Below, piece after piece: positions 11,150 through 22,639 of a DNA stretch of 64,000 nucleotides. Within the stretch, counting starts at the first letter, position 1, and each line of letters begins with the position of its first letter. Below the pieces are notes generated by a model. The model was not told where the DNA came from. It ran no database searches and saw only the letters and a program-made list of their open reading frames with translations. The stretch lies in the NCBI RefSeq assembly GCF_052857255.1, contig NC_135502.1, positions 154,614,599-154,678,598 of the forward strand. Direction: 5' to 3'. The position numbers and the translations under genes are program-made. The stretch is from Amblyomma americanum. Lineage: Eukaryota; Arthropoda; Arachnida; Ixodida; Ixodidae.

Positions 11150-11544
11150 TAGAGTCACTTCAGCACGGCGGTAAGCAGGGGCGGCCATTTTGTTGTTTAT
11201 CATTGTTGCCAGATTGCCGCTTCGGCGATCTCGCCGCTAACTTTGGCCTGGCCATTTTGTAAACAACGCTGTTAGCCACCCTGCGCTGCGGCGGGGATCG
11301 TAGCCGTACGGCATGGAAAGCGGAAAGCGCATGAAGCGTTTTCCATCATTCTGCGAGTTGAAACAGCCAACAACGCAGCAAAACGGCATTCTCGTATGCT
11401 CTTGTGCAGCTGAAATGCTGCGAGGCGCGGAATCCCTGGTCACTGAGTCGTTCACCGGCAGCACTCGCAGCGTCGCAGCACTAGGACTACCACATTTGCC
11501 CGACTGAAAACGCATAAGCCACAAAATGGCAGCCCCCATGAACC
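11150..11544 (-). mobile_element. THAP/P-like DNA transposon fragment, end 1
   Basis: The insertion starts TAGAGTCACT at 11150, next to target copy GGTAACCC (11142-11149). The partner end, also starting TAGAGTCACT, lies at 12744, next to AGGTTACC (12736-12743). Read in gypsy sense that is GGTAACCT, so the target copies match at 7 of 8 positions; 8-bp duplications are typical of P elements. The segment encodes a THAP-type N-terminus on the minus strand. Positions 11460-11544 are an inverted copy of 12857-12941, with 84 of 85 bases identical. Confidence 0.7.
11237..11389 (-). CDS. Partial THAP-domain protein (P-like transposase N-terminus)
   Basis: From an ATG at 11387-11389 the minus strand reads MPFCCVVGCFNSQNDGKRF then MRFP. 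This fits the start of a THAP C2CH zinc finger: N-terminal Met, Cys-X2-4-Cys, then a basic FRFP-like turn. After roughly 30 residues the match to THAP is lost and the frame ends at 11237. The second Cys/His half of the finger is missing, so this is either a first exon or an internally deleted copy. THAP domains bind transposon ends in P-type transposases. The 50 codons upstream in the same frame are probably UTR. Confidence 0.55.
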   Translation of the reverse strand: MPFCCVVGCFNSQNDGKRFMRFPLSMPYGYDPRRSAGWLTALFTKWPGQS

Positions 11545-11704
11545 TCTATTCCTGTCCCCTCACCTCTTTCATTTCATTTCTCCATTCTGCCTGCTGTCCT
11601 TTATTTCCGCTGCCCCAGCTCAGGTGCTTCAGTATCGATGGCAGATGCCGGGGCTAGCAAAAATCTTTTCCTTCCTTTTTACTGTTATTTTTAATAAAAC
11701 CACT
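11545..11704 (+). mobile_element. LINE 3' UTR fragment with ACC-repeat tail
   Basis: The segment starts abruptly after the THAP repeat and runs through a pyrimidine-rich stretch. It then shows CAGGTGCTTCAGTATCGATG and ends in TTTTTAATAAAACCACTACC followed by ACCACC. An AATAAA followed by a simple-repeat tail marks the 3' end of a 5'-truncated non-LTR retroposon. I remember similar tails from tick LINEs. The tail joins directly to the inverted gypsy integrase at about 11713. Confidence 0.6.
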
Positions 11705-11712
11705 ACCACCAC

Positions 11713-12735
11713 CAGGACTTAATACATCACATACGTTATGCGGTGAAGCTCTCTGTACGGTTCAAAGTAGCGGCTCAGGAGCTTCTCCGACAGGACTGGG
11801 CGACATACTGGTGTCCATACCCACACTTTATCATCGGGATGGTACTCGACGTGTGAATGTCGTTGGTTGTAGCGTTGTGCATCTGTTGCCTGCTGATGTT
11901 GGATGTACATACGGGCCAGTTGGCCGGCGTCGTCTGCGTGCCGGGAATACTCGTAGGCGTATGGCGTGAGCGGCTGACCGTGAGGGGTGCACGGAAGCAT
12001 GGCGTCTAGCATCGTTTGTACGGCACGCCCGTAGACGAGGGTAAACGGCGTAAAGCGAGTCGTTTCCCAAATCGCCGCGTTATTGGCAAAAGTCGCATAT
12101 TGGAATATCTCGTCCCAAGTCTTGTGCTGTACGTGGACGTACATTGCAAACATGTGTGCTAAGGGTTTGTTGAAGCGCTCCGTGAGCCTGTTTGACTGCG
12201 GGTGGTATGCAGTCTTCCGGTGGGTCGTGTGACTAAGCTGGAACACCTCGTGCATGAGCTGCGCTGTAAACGTGGTGCCCCTGTCAGTGATGATGGAAGA
12301 CGGGGCGCCGTGCCTTCAAACAATGCGATGTATGAAGAAATACGCGATTTCAGAGGATGTACTCCGCGGCACCGCCTAAGTTCCCGCATAGCGCGTCAAA
12401 CAATCAGTCGCAACTATAACCCACTTATTGCGAAAAGATGACACAGAGAAACAGAGAATTGGCCCAGAATATAGATGATGACTTGGCCAAAAGGTGTCCG
12501 AGGGGGTGCAATTGTTGGGAGCAAACCTGCGGGCTTAAGCGGTGGTGACTTACGACGCTGGCACTCACACTTCTCTGACGTAGCGGTGGATGTCCGTTGC
12601 AAGTTTAGGCCAATAATAGACCTGACGCACTTAAGCGAGCCTGCGTGCAAATCCCAAGTGGCATAGGTGGGTCCATCATGACACGCTGAAAGGATGTCGT
12701 CGCGGAGGTCTGATGTCAGGACTAGGAGGTAAGTC
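11713..12735 (-). pseudogene. Ty3/gypsy element A: integrase, inverted relative to its RT
   Basis: Read on the minus strand from 12735 downward: DLRDDILSACHDGP (zinc-binding His region), CECQRRKSPPLKPAGLLP (the paired cysteines), and ILGQF, where the first catalytic Asp is changed to Tyr. Then come TDRGTTF (second Asp present) and AYHPQSNRLTERFN (Glu present). The C-terminal part reads VEYHPDDKVWVWTPV and RYFEPYRELHRITYV. Its first codons join in frame to the end of the plus-strand RNase H segment at 11149 once the THAP insertion is removed, so this is the missing half of element A turned around by an inversion. Several stops and shifts are present. Confidence 0.85.
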
Positions 12736-12743
12736 AGGTTACC

Positions 12744-12941
12744 TAGAGTCACTAAATAAAGACTTAGAGTACCGGCACTCTTTTCTTCTATTGTTCTGTG
12801 CCGCCGCCACGATCATTGGTCAGTTCGCATCACGTGATATTTGTTTACACTGCGACGGTTCATGGGGGCTGCCATTTTGTGGCTTATGCGTTTTCAGTCG
12901 GGCAAATGTGGTAGTCCTAGTGCTGAGACGCTGCGAGTGCT
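12744..12941 (+). mobile_element. THAP/P-like DNA transposon fragment, end 2
   Basis: Starts TAGAGTCACTAAATAAAG at 12744, directly after the target-site copy at 12736-12743. It continues through CACGTGATATTTGTTTACAC into the 85-bp block at 12857-12941 that matches 11460-11544 in inverse orientation. Sequence beyond 12941 does not match the first copy. The most economical reading is that recombination between two inverted copies of this 85-bp block flipped everything in between. Confidence 0.65.
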
Positions 12942-15900
12942 TTCTTCGCCCTCGACTTCAGCGCGAGGTCGTGCACGTACTGCGTATAAAGCCTTATTTT
13001 AAGCAGTAATGGACGCCTCTTCCGTGCTTTGTTTTGTTTTATTTTTGCCTGCAGCCATGCAGCGGCCCGTGGCTTGCTTTACTTCCCCCGTTCACTCAAA
13101 GTGCACCCACGTCCTAGCTTTATTTTTTGAGGGGAGAGAAAATAATTCCGCCAGGTGTCCCCGGGTGGCGCCTAGAGGGCAAAGAATTGAAAGACGCGCA
13201 TGATCTTGCAGCTGGGACGCTGCTCCAGTGCTTGCTGCCTGTGCCTAGCCCCTTTGGCTCTGAAATTTATTTCTGACAATATACAGAATCTTTGCGTAAT
13301 CAGGGGTAATGTAAAGAACTGCGATGGCTAGAATTCATGTTTGAAATTTTGCATTAGTTTTGCATGACAACACACTTTTGCATTTCATAAAAATCCGCAG
13401 GCATAAGTTGCTTCGAAGTCATGCTGCACTGGCTGGGACTGGCTGTTCATGGCACTCATGATGGCATGGATATACATATAATCGACACGTATTCTCACTC
13501 CGCAAACTCCACTGCAGCAAAACATTCCATTAGAAAATGTATGCATTTTCTTCACCTGCACGTGTGGAAGGCCATTGGATACATTCGCACACAGCTCCCA
13601 ACGACGTGTGGGATGCCATTCTGTCGAAGAATGAATCCCAAAATAAAACGTAACTAATTATTAGCGACGGCAGCGGACGAGCATACCCATGCTACGCTCG
13701 TCCGCGTAGCGGAAGGAAAAGAACCTCTTTCCTGCAACCGGGCAGGCTGTTTTTGTAGCCACCGGCGGTGACGCATGCCTCGCGTGACGCAGCGCTGGCG
13801 CTGTGTCTTATCGGCAAGGAATCCAGCGTGTGGCGGTGTTACGCTGGTCCGGGTGATAACAAGATGGAAGCTGCACGGAAATGTGCCAGAGTGTATCCCC
13901 ACAGACGTATCGGGCCTTCTGCGGGTCTAATTTGATTCCAGTTTCTCCGTGTTCATACAATTGTTCCCAAAGAGACGAAGCGAAGGTGGATAGCGTACAG
14001 TTTCATCCGCTCAGGTAGGGATGGTGGGCAATCCGCAGAGCACACGAAGGTAACCACAACAGATACTCTCGTGGACTGGAACAGGCTGGCACACAAGGGG
14101 GCTCACGGCAGAAGACCGTCAATGTAGACCACAAAACAGAGCCAGGGAGTTAGGATAGAAGGCTGGCTTTCAAAGATCACGAGCACAACACCAAACACTC
14201 GAAGCTTTTGCGCATCAAGTTACTAACATACAAAGGAACGAAACGCCAAAATGACCGACGGCTCTGAACCGGCAACAGCGACCCAGGCAGCGCCGCAACG
14301 CAGCGTGAGATGTTAGTTAAACACGCAAAGGACTTGCGCCGCCTGTTACGGTACAACGGTATACGGCCGCTCGGTTAAAAATTCTAAACTTAGATAAAAA
14401 GAGAGAGAAGGACAAGAAAGTTTTCCTTGTTTAAAAATCTTCTTTTCTATCCGCACAAGAAATGGGGAAAGGGTCGCCGAAGTATCCGGTAAGACAGCGC
14501 CTTCCACTTTCCTACGCCTGCCACTATCAAAGCTGTGATAAAAATCGTGCCAACAGCAGCGGCTCAGAGGGTCGTTGTTGCTAACGGCCCGTGTAACCCA
14601 ATGCTTGATTGCGGTGGACAGCCTTTCGACATGGCTTTGCATTTTCAAGTCTACGTGATTCGCTTAGTGTCTATTTCCTCGAATTTAGGAATAAACCCAG
14701 CGAATAACCGTTCATTTGATTTTTTTTCTGAAAACTTGGTGTGGGGACGCGGAGCAATCGATCCGTTGAAATGGTTCTCACGCAAAGATGCCACTTGAGA
14801 ATCGTGCTGATTTTACTTAAACTAACGCGCGCTATAAGTATTAGCAGCTTATAAAATCCATCGTTTAGAAATCCCAGTAAACTAGAGGCGCGGAGGTTTT
14901 GTGGTTAACAGTTATCGAATTGCTCCCAAGTGCATAGGTGCAAACAATTAGTCTGCAACTATTGTGCACGACCTTATCCAAACACGTGTTAATGTGCTCT
15001 CAGGTGTAGAGCTACCCTGTATATTGTGCATGCGATTTAGAGGGTGGAGCACTGCCTCTGACATGTGACTACACTAAGCCACGGCAATCTCAAAACCACG
15101 CTACCGATGCCCTGCACTTTCAGAAGCTGAACTTTAATGCGACAAAGACTTATCCGAGCGTGCACGCGCGTATTGCACGCGCAGAAGCTTTGCGAAAGAT
15201 GCATGACTAACCATTTACTGGAGAAGGAAAGAGGCGAGGAAATAGAAACCGTGAAGCAAGAGAGGCAGTCAATTTATGGTAGCAAGCTGGCTTCGGAGAA
15301 AGTGGCGCTGTGGCCTCTCTTTTGTGCTCTGTCTCCTCCAATGGTATCTAGTGATGGAGGACTGGATTCACGCAGGAAATCGACAGAGGCGGAGGAGCTT
15401 TGTTCTGCGCATGACCTAACAGGAAGCGCTCTGGATTTTCACGGTGCTGAGAAGTCTGCGATTCGCGGGCGCGATGACTTCACCTCTACTGCTCAGCTCT
15501 AAATGCAGTTTTGTTTTTTTCCCCGGAAACGCGTAGCACTGAAAGCTTAGTGCGTACCCCACGAGGACTTCCCAACACCGTTCGAATCGAGAGATCAGGC
15601 TTCCAGGTCACGCGGCAGGTCGAAGTTTCACTGCCATGGTATACCTGCGTGGCCTCAAAACCATCCGCGGATCACACCGTCCGTTCAGCCGTTGTGTTCG
15701 GACGTGGTTTGTACGTTACTTAGTACAAAATCGCTGCTTTAAAATTCATGTTTGCTTTGCCTGGTGATCGTAGATACGGCGGAGCTAGTAAAACGTTCAA
15801 CTTTCATGCAGTTCATGAAAATGTGACCACATGTAGAAGTTTGTGGGTTTTCGTCTTAGAAATGTGTTGGACTTTAACGATGGAAGCTTATGCTGCTTTT

Positions 15901-16039
15901 GCTTAACTGGAACCGGACGACAGTGCAATAAACCAGTTACTGCAAGACGTCAAGTTGTCTTTGTAGGAAATACTGGTTATATCAAGAAAAAACCAACCAA
16001 AAATGAAGAACGTAGACAGAACAAACACCACAAGCGTAT
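12942..16039. other. Stretch without recognisable gene
   Basis: The sequence beyond 12941 may be more of a second THAP-type element, but no domain is readable. A GC-rich patch at about 13660-13900 and an 18-codon ORF at 14250-14306 (MTDGSEPATATQAAPQRS) stand out. The latter looks like the start of some gag proteins but stops at once. An ORF at 15137-15502 has no motif I recognise. Confidence 0.45.
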
Positions 16040-16600
16040 ATAGTGGTTTCCCGGGGCGCACGTATGAGATTCATTCATAACCAACGTCTGGACCTGTCGA
16101 CGGAGGTGCTGAACGCAATTTAGGTCGCAGCGGCACCAAAGGTCGCTCGTACAATAACTGTCGCACAGGGAGTCCGAGAGCCCAAAGATTAGCGCACATC
16201 TCACACTTGTACTGGCAGATCCACGTTGTCACTCCCTGAAATGCGCCCCTAATTTATAGGTGGCGGCTCGCTGCTTGTCTCGCTAGCGTTGATAGAAGGC
16301 GCTTCTGGACTATATCTTCGACGCTCTCACTGCTGTGCTGCTACGAGGCGTAGCCCTTGGCATCCAACAGGCTCTGCGCATAACATGTGCTCATCAGCGA
16401 CTGTCAAATTTCCGCGCATGCGTAAGGCTTCGAACTGCGAGCGCTTTTCTCGACGCTGTGCGATCAGCGTCACGTTCGGCAGCGCTTGCGGTGGGATATT
16501 TCCTGTGCGCTACCGTATAGTTTCGCTGTTGAAGGCTGCTACAGCTGTCGCTGCTGCTTTTTGATGTAAGTTTACAACATTAAGGCGCCTGGTTAGGAAT
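16040..16600 (+). other. CpG-rich block, possible promoter and first exon
   Basis: This stretch is richer in GC and CpG than its AT-rich neighbours. It has overlapping ORFs of 91 and 61 codons near 16289-16564 with no recognisable domain. It ends with TTTTTGATGTAAGTTT at about 16557-16572, whose GTAAGT matches a consensus 5' splice site. It could be the first exon of a host transcript or a GC-rich transposon end. I cannot tell which. Confidence 0.3.
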
Positions 16601-18990
16601 AAATCTGGTGTTGTTCAGGCAGTGTTGTTTTATCCAAAAAGCACATGTCATGCGTCTATTTCTGGAGTGAAAATAATTTAAAATAGCGCCTGTTATGTGA
16701 ATTGAAAGTAGGCGCATGTCTTAAATTACTTATCTTTCTGAATGAATTATTTTCGGCAAAAAAATTCCTCAAATTTTTATCAGGATTCAGAAGCGCGTCT
16801 GAAGAGTCACCAGCCAAGCAAGCTTCTAACTAGATCATTTATGCACGCTGATTTGGCTGACGCACAAGATAGGGTGATGTGTGAGTGCCATGTTGGCTGA
16901 ATTTCAAGGATTCTTCAGTGGTAATCAGTCGAGTTTAGTATACATGGGCTAATGCGTGAAATAATAATAACGTAAATATTACGTGCTTGCATTGCCGTGT
17001 GGAGCAGATTAAGAAGAAGGTGGAACTATAGTGGTGTTAATTGTTACCAATATGTGAATGTGAGCAAAGGACTGCGATTGTGGGCAAAGAGAAACCAGTG
17101 AAAGATGCCGTGAACGTTTTTGCGTCATACCCTTAACTGCGCGCTTAAGTGCCTGTCAAATTTTTTCTTTGGTTGCTTTTGCTCTGGGTTGGCTCTGTCG
17201 AGAAAAAGCCGGATTCCACCGATAACGAAGCTAACAGATTGGAGCTGAAGAGTAGGCCATGGCGGCAGCCGCATGCTTAACCTGTAGCCTCTCATGCTGT
17301 GTTTTATGGTGTTCATCAACACTGACAATGAGTATGTGCCACGCATGAACTGCTCTGAAGGTAAAAGTGTGACAGCTGTTAGTAAATATTTTTGTTTCGT
17401 TAGCTTCTTGAGTTCTTAACATCAATGAAGTCGGCGCCTTTATACGTTTATTTATAAGACCGTAAGCGCTTAATTCTCCTCCAATAAAACTCGTCTTATC
17501 AAATTAACAATTTATGATTAAAACATGCTTTATTCATCGATAATATGTACTTACGATATGGGTAATTTCGATTTAAAGAAAAAAGAGGCTTTGCATCCAG
17601 TTTCAAGCCAGCCGCAACCGCTGTATAATAATCTTGGGTCCTATTCAACGATAGCTTTGCTTTAGTTTCTAACAAGGCTTTATGTTACGGTAAAATATGG
17701 CGTTATTTAAGATTGCATCTTTTATTATTTCTTAGCAATAAGGGACACTCACACACTGCTCACGTAGTATAGCTATGTCTGCGAACTGTCTAGTTTATCA
17801 CTTCAATTTCTCATTCTGATTTGTGGGCTTCTTGCTTAGCCTAAAATCTGCGCAATGTAATTTACAGAAGTATTTTCGGCCCGTGTTTACAAAGTACATT
17901 TGGCTGTTATGCGAGCACGAAACAGAAGTGTGCTGTTAGGCGAAGCTAGAGCACGGAACGGCAGCAAGACATCCTTCTTACTTGCATTCTAATCTACAGT
18001 AGCGCAATGAGAAGTAACGAGATACAAAATATATTAGGCGACAGCCGTTAGAAACATACAGTGATAGAAACAAAGTATCAAGTGAAAATTCCGTACTTTT
18101 CGTCCCGTGGTTTTTCGTAGTTTTTTCCCCACTTGCCCAAACGAACATCTATTAATTTTTTTTTACTTCGCAGCAACATCCCCGAAAAGTTTTTTTGTTG
18201 CGTCGTGTGAAGCGCTAGTTAAATAAATAGGCACACCTGCTTCGCCAATATCGTGACGCACTGTGAAAATTCTCTTTTTGGTTTTTGGAAGCAGTGCATT
18301 TACTTTTGCGCAGCTCCGAAACTAGAGAACAATATTGTTATTCCTGACCTTCCATGTCGGCACGCAGTGGAAGATATCAATATTTGCGCCATGCATTGTT
18401 AGGAGGACCAGTTCTGAATTGTAATGCTCGAGACCAAGAATGCGTTTGAAACCGTCAAACCAACAGCCATTTTCAGAAGTGTTCTCTTGTGCCCGATGAG
18501 AGGCTCAGGTAGAAATGGATAGGGTTGGCACAGCCGGTGTCGAAATTATCGGGGAGAAAGGTCATTAACATTTTGGAGAGGCTCCATAGAGATTTTAACG
18601 AAGACCTCAAATGCCAACGAATCGGACTTCTCCCATGGTGATGACGTGGAACACTTCTATACAGTGAGAATAGCACTTAATATCGTGGTCACCGCAGATG
18701 GGTTTGTGGCAATTAATTTGAGTTTGACTCCGAAGATTTGGTCACAAACCTGATTTGTTCTGCAGTGATGGCCTACCTAGAGAGCCCCCGTATGGGCCTC
18801 TTCACATTTCCTGTTTTAGCTATGAATTGTCGACTCAAGATCATTCTGCGGGAAATTTTGGAAAGGTGCAGCAAGTGCTAATTGAGGTTTAGTCCAGCGG
18901 TGGTAGCCGTTAAACAAGAGGCAAGGGGCTCAGCGCTTGTTCTTGTACGTCATGGTGCTCTGTTTCATGCCGAGGAGGCCTTGACAAAGC
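16601..18990. other. AT-rich stretch without recognisable gene
   Basis: No ORF with a motif, no convincing repeat and no SINE or LINE tail was seen here. Confidence 0.45.
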
Positions 18991-18997
18991 CGCCTCA

Positions 18998-19860
18998 TTG
19001 TTAATGCTTCCAGCAGGATGCGCCATCGTTTCCTCCTTTCACGGAGGTTATACGTGGCTTTGGAAGCAGGTTATGGTACTCAACCAGGCTGCTCAACCTT
19101 CTTCGGTACCCAGCCGCAATGTTTGCACCTGCTTCGAGACTGTCGGAGAGGGCGGCATTGCATCGCGTGTATTTGGTACGCAGCCAGACAAGGGAGGCGC
19201 TTCCAACCCAATGACTGCCGCCGAAGAAGACGGTCTCTTTGCGCTTTCTACCCACCGGGGACTGCCGCATTTTGGCGTCCCCGTTGAGAATCTAGTGCTT
19301 AGGACCTGGGTCGTGCAGTGAGCATGGCCTCAGGAACGTAGCTAGCCATCAAGTTGATATACGCGACCTCAATTAAATCGATTCTTGCCTGATGCTAAGG
19401 GGAGTGCTTGGTAATTGAACTTGGTAACTGCCCCTTTTCCTTGCTTTAAGGCGTGCGATCAACTCGGTTTTGACGGCCGCGCCCTTTGAAGAAGAACCGA
19501 TGGAGACTGACAAACCGAGCTATGCGTGGTCGGTGATCCACGCCATGCACCATGCTGCTTAAGGCAGCCCTGAAGCAGAGCAGTTAGCTTGCAGTCCAGC
19601 TTCGGAAGTAATGACGCTTCGGGGCTGCACGTGTCGGTACTACGTCGCCCAACTCCCGGAAAACATGGCACCGTATATAGGGACGAAAACTTGGCATGCG
19701 CCGGTATACGGATTCATGCGGGTGGTGTGCTTCCAGTGTTTCGGGATCCGCTCACTCTTGCAGGTCTTGCAAGCTGCGTTTTCGCACTTATTTTCTGCTT
19801 GGGTGCTGGCGCAAAGGTCCCAATTTGTCAGTTTGTAGAATAATGTGGCACAGCGGCTAA
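18998..19860 (+). pseudogene. Unclassified ORF cluster, possibly decayed LINE ORF1
   Basis: A 107-codon ORF (18998-19321) is followed by overlapping frames at 19589-19843 that read VCFQCFGIRS in one frame and SCVFALIFCLGAGAKVP in the next. A cysteine pair followed by cysteines in the shifted frame is reminiscent of the CCHC knuckles of LINE ORF1 proteins, with one frameshift between them. No other domain supports this, and the spacing is not canonical. Treat as unidentified coding-like sequence. Confidence 0.25.
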
Positions 19861-20589
19861 AACACGTTCCGAAAGTGCGCTACGATGCCTGGGTTAATTG
19901 GAGACCGTAGCTCTTTTTCTTCAAGTTCTGCAGACGACAATGCAAAAAATATTATATGCGTATGCAAAGTGCAGTTCCTAGCTTTCTTCGTCTTTTTGTG
20001 GTCATCTAAATTTTAAATAAAATTTCATGCAGATTTCTTCTCTTCGTGCTTCTTCTAACTAGGCACTGGCATATGTGCCCTCATTGCAAGATCCCTACAT
20101 ATGGCACCTGCAACCCGAACTGGGGGCAATGCTCACTGCATCATCAGATGTCTCTGCGGTCAGTAATAGCGACTTGTGTCTCCCAACCCTTGGATTTGAG
20201 CATTTGATTGAATTCACTAAAGCATTAGGGGTATGAAATTGCGCGATTCAAGCCACGTTTCACGAAAATCTTTCACTGTAGAATCTGCAGGCTGGGTTGG
20301 CGCGCGTCCTACTGTTGACGGTTACGTTGCGCAAGGTTGGTTTGACTTCTCTGGCTTGGTTAACCAGTAAACCAAGTAAGAAACGACGAATTCGCGATGC
20401 CAGCGAGGTCAACCGGTGCCGATTCAGGGCCATTGCTCCCGGGACGGGGACTGTCAAACATGTTGTATCCCAACCGGTGACGGCCACGAGCAGTAATAAA
20501 GCATCGGTTCCTTCTTATACCATAAAGTTGACACACACGAAACAGCAAAAATGTTGCGGCTGCACAGAGAATCCAGGGAACTAGTAGAG

Positions 20590-20875
20590 GCATATCATAT
20601 TGACAAGGTGGGGTGCAGCATGCATTAGCAAGCCCTCATTATCATTGGCTAAACCACGAAATCACCTGTTTGGAGCATGCATTTGCAGCAAGGTAGATTT
20701 AATGTGTTCAGTGATGACACAGTGTTTCTTGAATATTTTTTGTCCTGTGTAGTGTTTGGCGGGAATAGTATATGTACACACGTGCGTAATAAATCACCAG
20801 TTGAAAGTCAGCGCTCCTGTCGTCGTGTTTGTTCCGTCCTTGTGTTTTTTCCGCGCTGTTTTACCATGGATTCTG
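20590..20875 (+). repeat. Penelope-like terminal sequence copy
   Basis: AATAAATCACCAGTTGAAAG at 20789-20808, followed by TCAGCGCTCCTGTCGTCGTG, parallels the end of the Penelope-like element at 43060-43130. There, minus-strand AATAAA is followed by GTCAGCGCTTGTCTGTGTG. The sequence continues into TTTTTTCCGCGCTGTTTTAC. The upstream limit is uncertain. Confidence 0.45.
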
Positions 20876-21111
20876 GTAAGTACTCTCTAAAGCTCGCAAT
20901 TTTATTGTTTTATATGTGCCAGCGGTTTGCTAAATAATTTTTCCCAAATCCTGTTGTTTGCTCGACCTGATGTTCTTGGTTTTGTTAGACACCTACATCA
21001 AGTTCGAAAAACGAGGGCTTGGTCTAGTTTCATGCAAATTTATTGTGGCTTTTTCTGCACGGATCGTAATTGACACACGATGCCTAACGCGCATGATAGG
21101 GCGGGAAACCT

Positions 21112-21199
21112 GCCATGGCCTATGGCTATATCAGAAAGGGCCTAAGCCATTTACTGCCATGGCCTATGGCTATTATCAAAAAGGGCCTAAGCCATTTAG
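21112..21199. repeat. Two-copy ~45-bp tandem repeat
   Basis: CCATGGCCTATGGCTAT recurs at 21113 and 21158, each followed by AGGGCCTAAGCCATTTA. This may be a divergent edge of the minisatellite that follows. Confidence 0.65.
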
Positions 21200-21329
21200 G
21201 AGCGAAAATTTTGAAACATCTTCACATGAAATCGGTAAAATTGCCAACCCATGCAGCATAAAAATAGAAATCCGATGCTGCCATAATGGTGGCTAAAACT
21301 TGCGTGGCAAAAAGTCCTACGCCGGCTTT

Positions 21330-22140
21330 TGGAAAATCCGAGACATTTTTCATCAATGGCCCATTACTCATTAGACGACTGGGCCTCTGCTTCGCCAGTC
21401 TATCGAATGTAGCATATAATTCTTCCCTGGGCTGAGCCTATGCTCATCCAGTCAGTCAACAATGACCCGAGAGGAGATAGAGGAGAGATTTTTACTGAAT
21501 ACAGGAGAGGCCTGCCTGGTTGGTGACATAGCATGCTACCCAAGGAGAGGGTGCATGAAGAGAAGATAGGAAAAGAGAGCGAAAAAGAGAATAAAAGAAA
21601 AAAAGAAAGGGTGAAAGGTGAAATTAAGCATACTGACACTAACACGCTCACAAATGTGCATAATTATCAAAGGGAGTTAGCCAAACCCCTGTCTCCAAGA
21701 AAAACTGACAATCCTTTTCTCCCGCGCGCACACGAAGCAGCATCCCTCGAGGGTCCAAGCACACTGTAGGTGCATGGGACCGTCCTAAAGCGTTTAGCAG
21801 TGCGTTGCGATGGTTAATAAAGTTTGGGCAACAGCAGATCAAATATGAAAGATCCTCGGGCACACTGCATGTGGGGCACCGAGGGCTACTTGATGCACCA
21901 GTTTCATCTAGATAAGATTTATTAAATGCAACGCCCGGGCAATTCGGTGCAAGCAATGGCCCGACGTTCGCGCAAGAAATATGCCCATGCTCAGACATTC
22001 CATGCCCAATGGCACGACGTTCGCACCAAGACGATGTACTTATGTAGCCATCTATGCAGAGCTGCCCGACATATGCACCATGACTATGGCCATGTTCAGC
22101 CTGTCTATCAATATTGGGCCGAAATTCTCAGCGACTAAAT
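21330..22140. repeat. ~60-bp minisatellite array, interrupted by a LINE
   Basis: Degenerate units carry AATGGCCCGACGTTCGC, then GCCCATGCTCA, then CAGTCTATCAATATTGG-like blocks. The left part ends near 21470 and the right part resumes at 21954. The same unit family forms the larger array at 23838-24330. Confidence 0.65.
21471..21953 (-). mobile_element. 5'-truncated LINE (ORF2 C-terminus) inside the minisatellite
   Basis: The minus strand encodes RCPTCSVPEDLSYLICCCP, the C-terminal CCHC-type knuckle that follows RNase H in I-superfamily LINEs. About 70 more residues and a pyrimidine-rich 3' UTR follow, ending TCAGTAAAAATCTCTCCTC. Imperfect target duplications flank it: CAATGACCCGA at 21460-21470 and CAATGGCCCGA at 21954-21964, 10 of 11 identical. 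Both are minisatellite sequence, so the LINE inserted into the array. Confidence 0.75.
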
Positions 22141-22639
22141 GCTCACATATAAATACAATTGTACTAACATATAAATCTGTAATAAGGCAATCAATAAATA
22201 ATGGAGCTGTGTTCGCGCGAGGACTAGGCCCATATGTCAGTTTTTCCACCAATGTACGACATTCTTCCTTAACGCAATTGCCAATATCATTTGCAGGGGG
22301 CTTATCAATTTCAAAGGTAACTTAAAAGGGTCCCGTCTCGTGTTATTCCACACCACTTGCTCTGTATTCCACAAATTTTTGCCACACAGCCAAGCTTTCT
22401 TGCAAAACAGCAAGCACCCGTTTGATACGTGTGGACTGGCCTACAATACAGACTTATTCTGCTTGTTCTGCACCTGCCAAAGCTTGCGTATATAACCTCT
22501 TACATATAAGCAGCCCGCCGCAAATCAAAGGAACACAATATATTGCAACTACGCTGCCAGTACATCGCGACATTCACGGCGCCTGGAGCCTTTGAACTAA
22601 TGAGTCTTACCGGTACTAACAGTTGCAGTGATAATGCAT
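22141..22639. other. Short non-coding stretch
   Basis: AT-rich sequence between minisatellite and segment C. Nothing recognised. Confidence 0.4.

Noticed and set aside
18473..18676. Minus-strand ORF considered as LINE fragment
   Set aside because: No cysteine cluster, RT or RNase H motif, and no tail.
21533..21769. Lys/Glu-rich plus-strand ORF
   Set aside because: It is the complement of the pyrimidine-rich 3' UTR of a minus-strand LINE.
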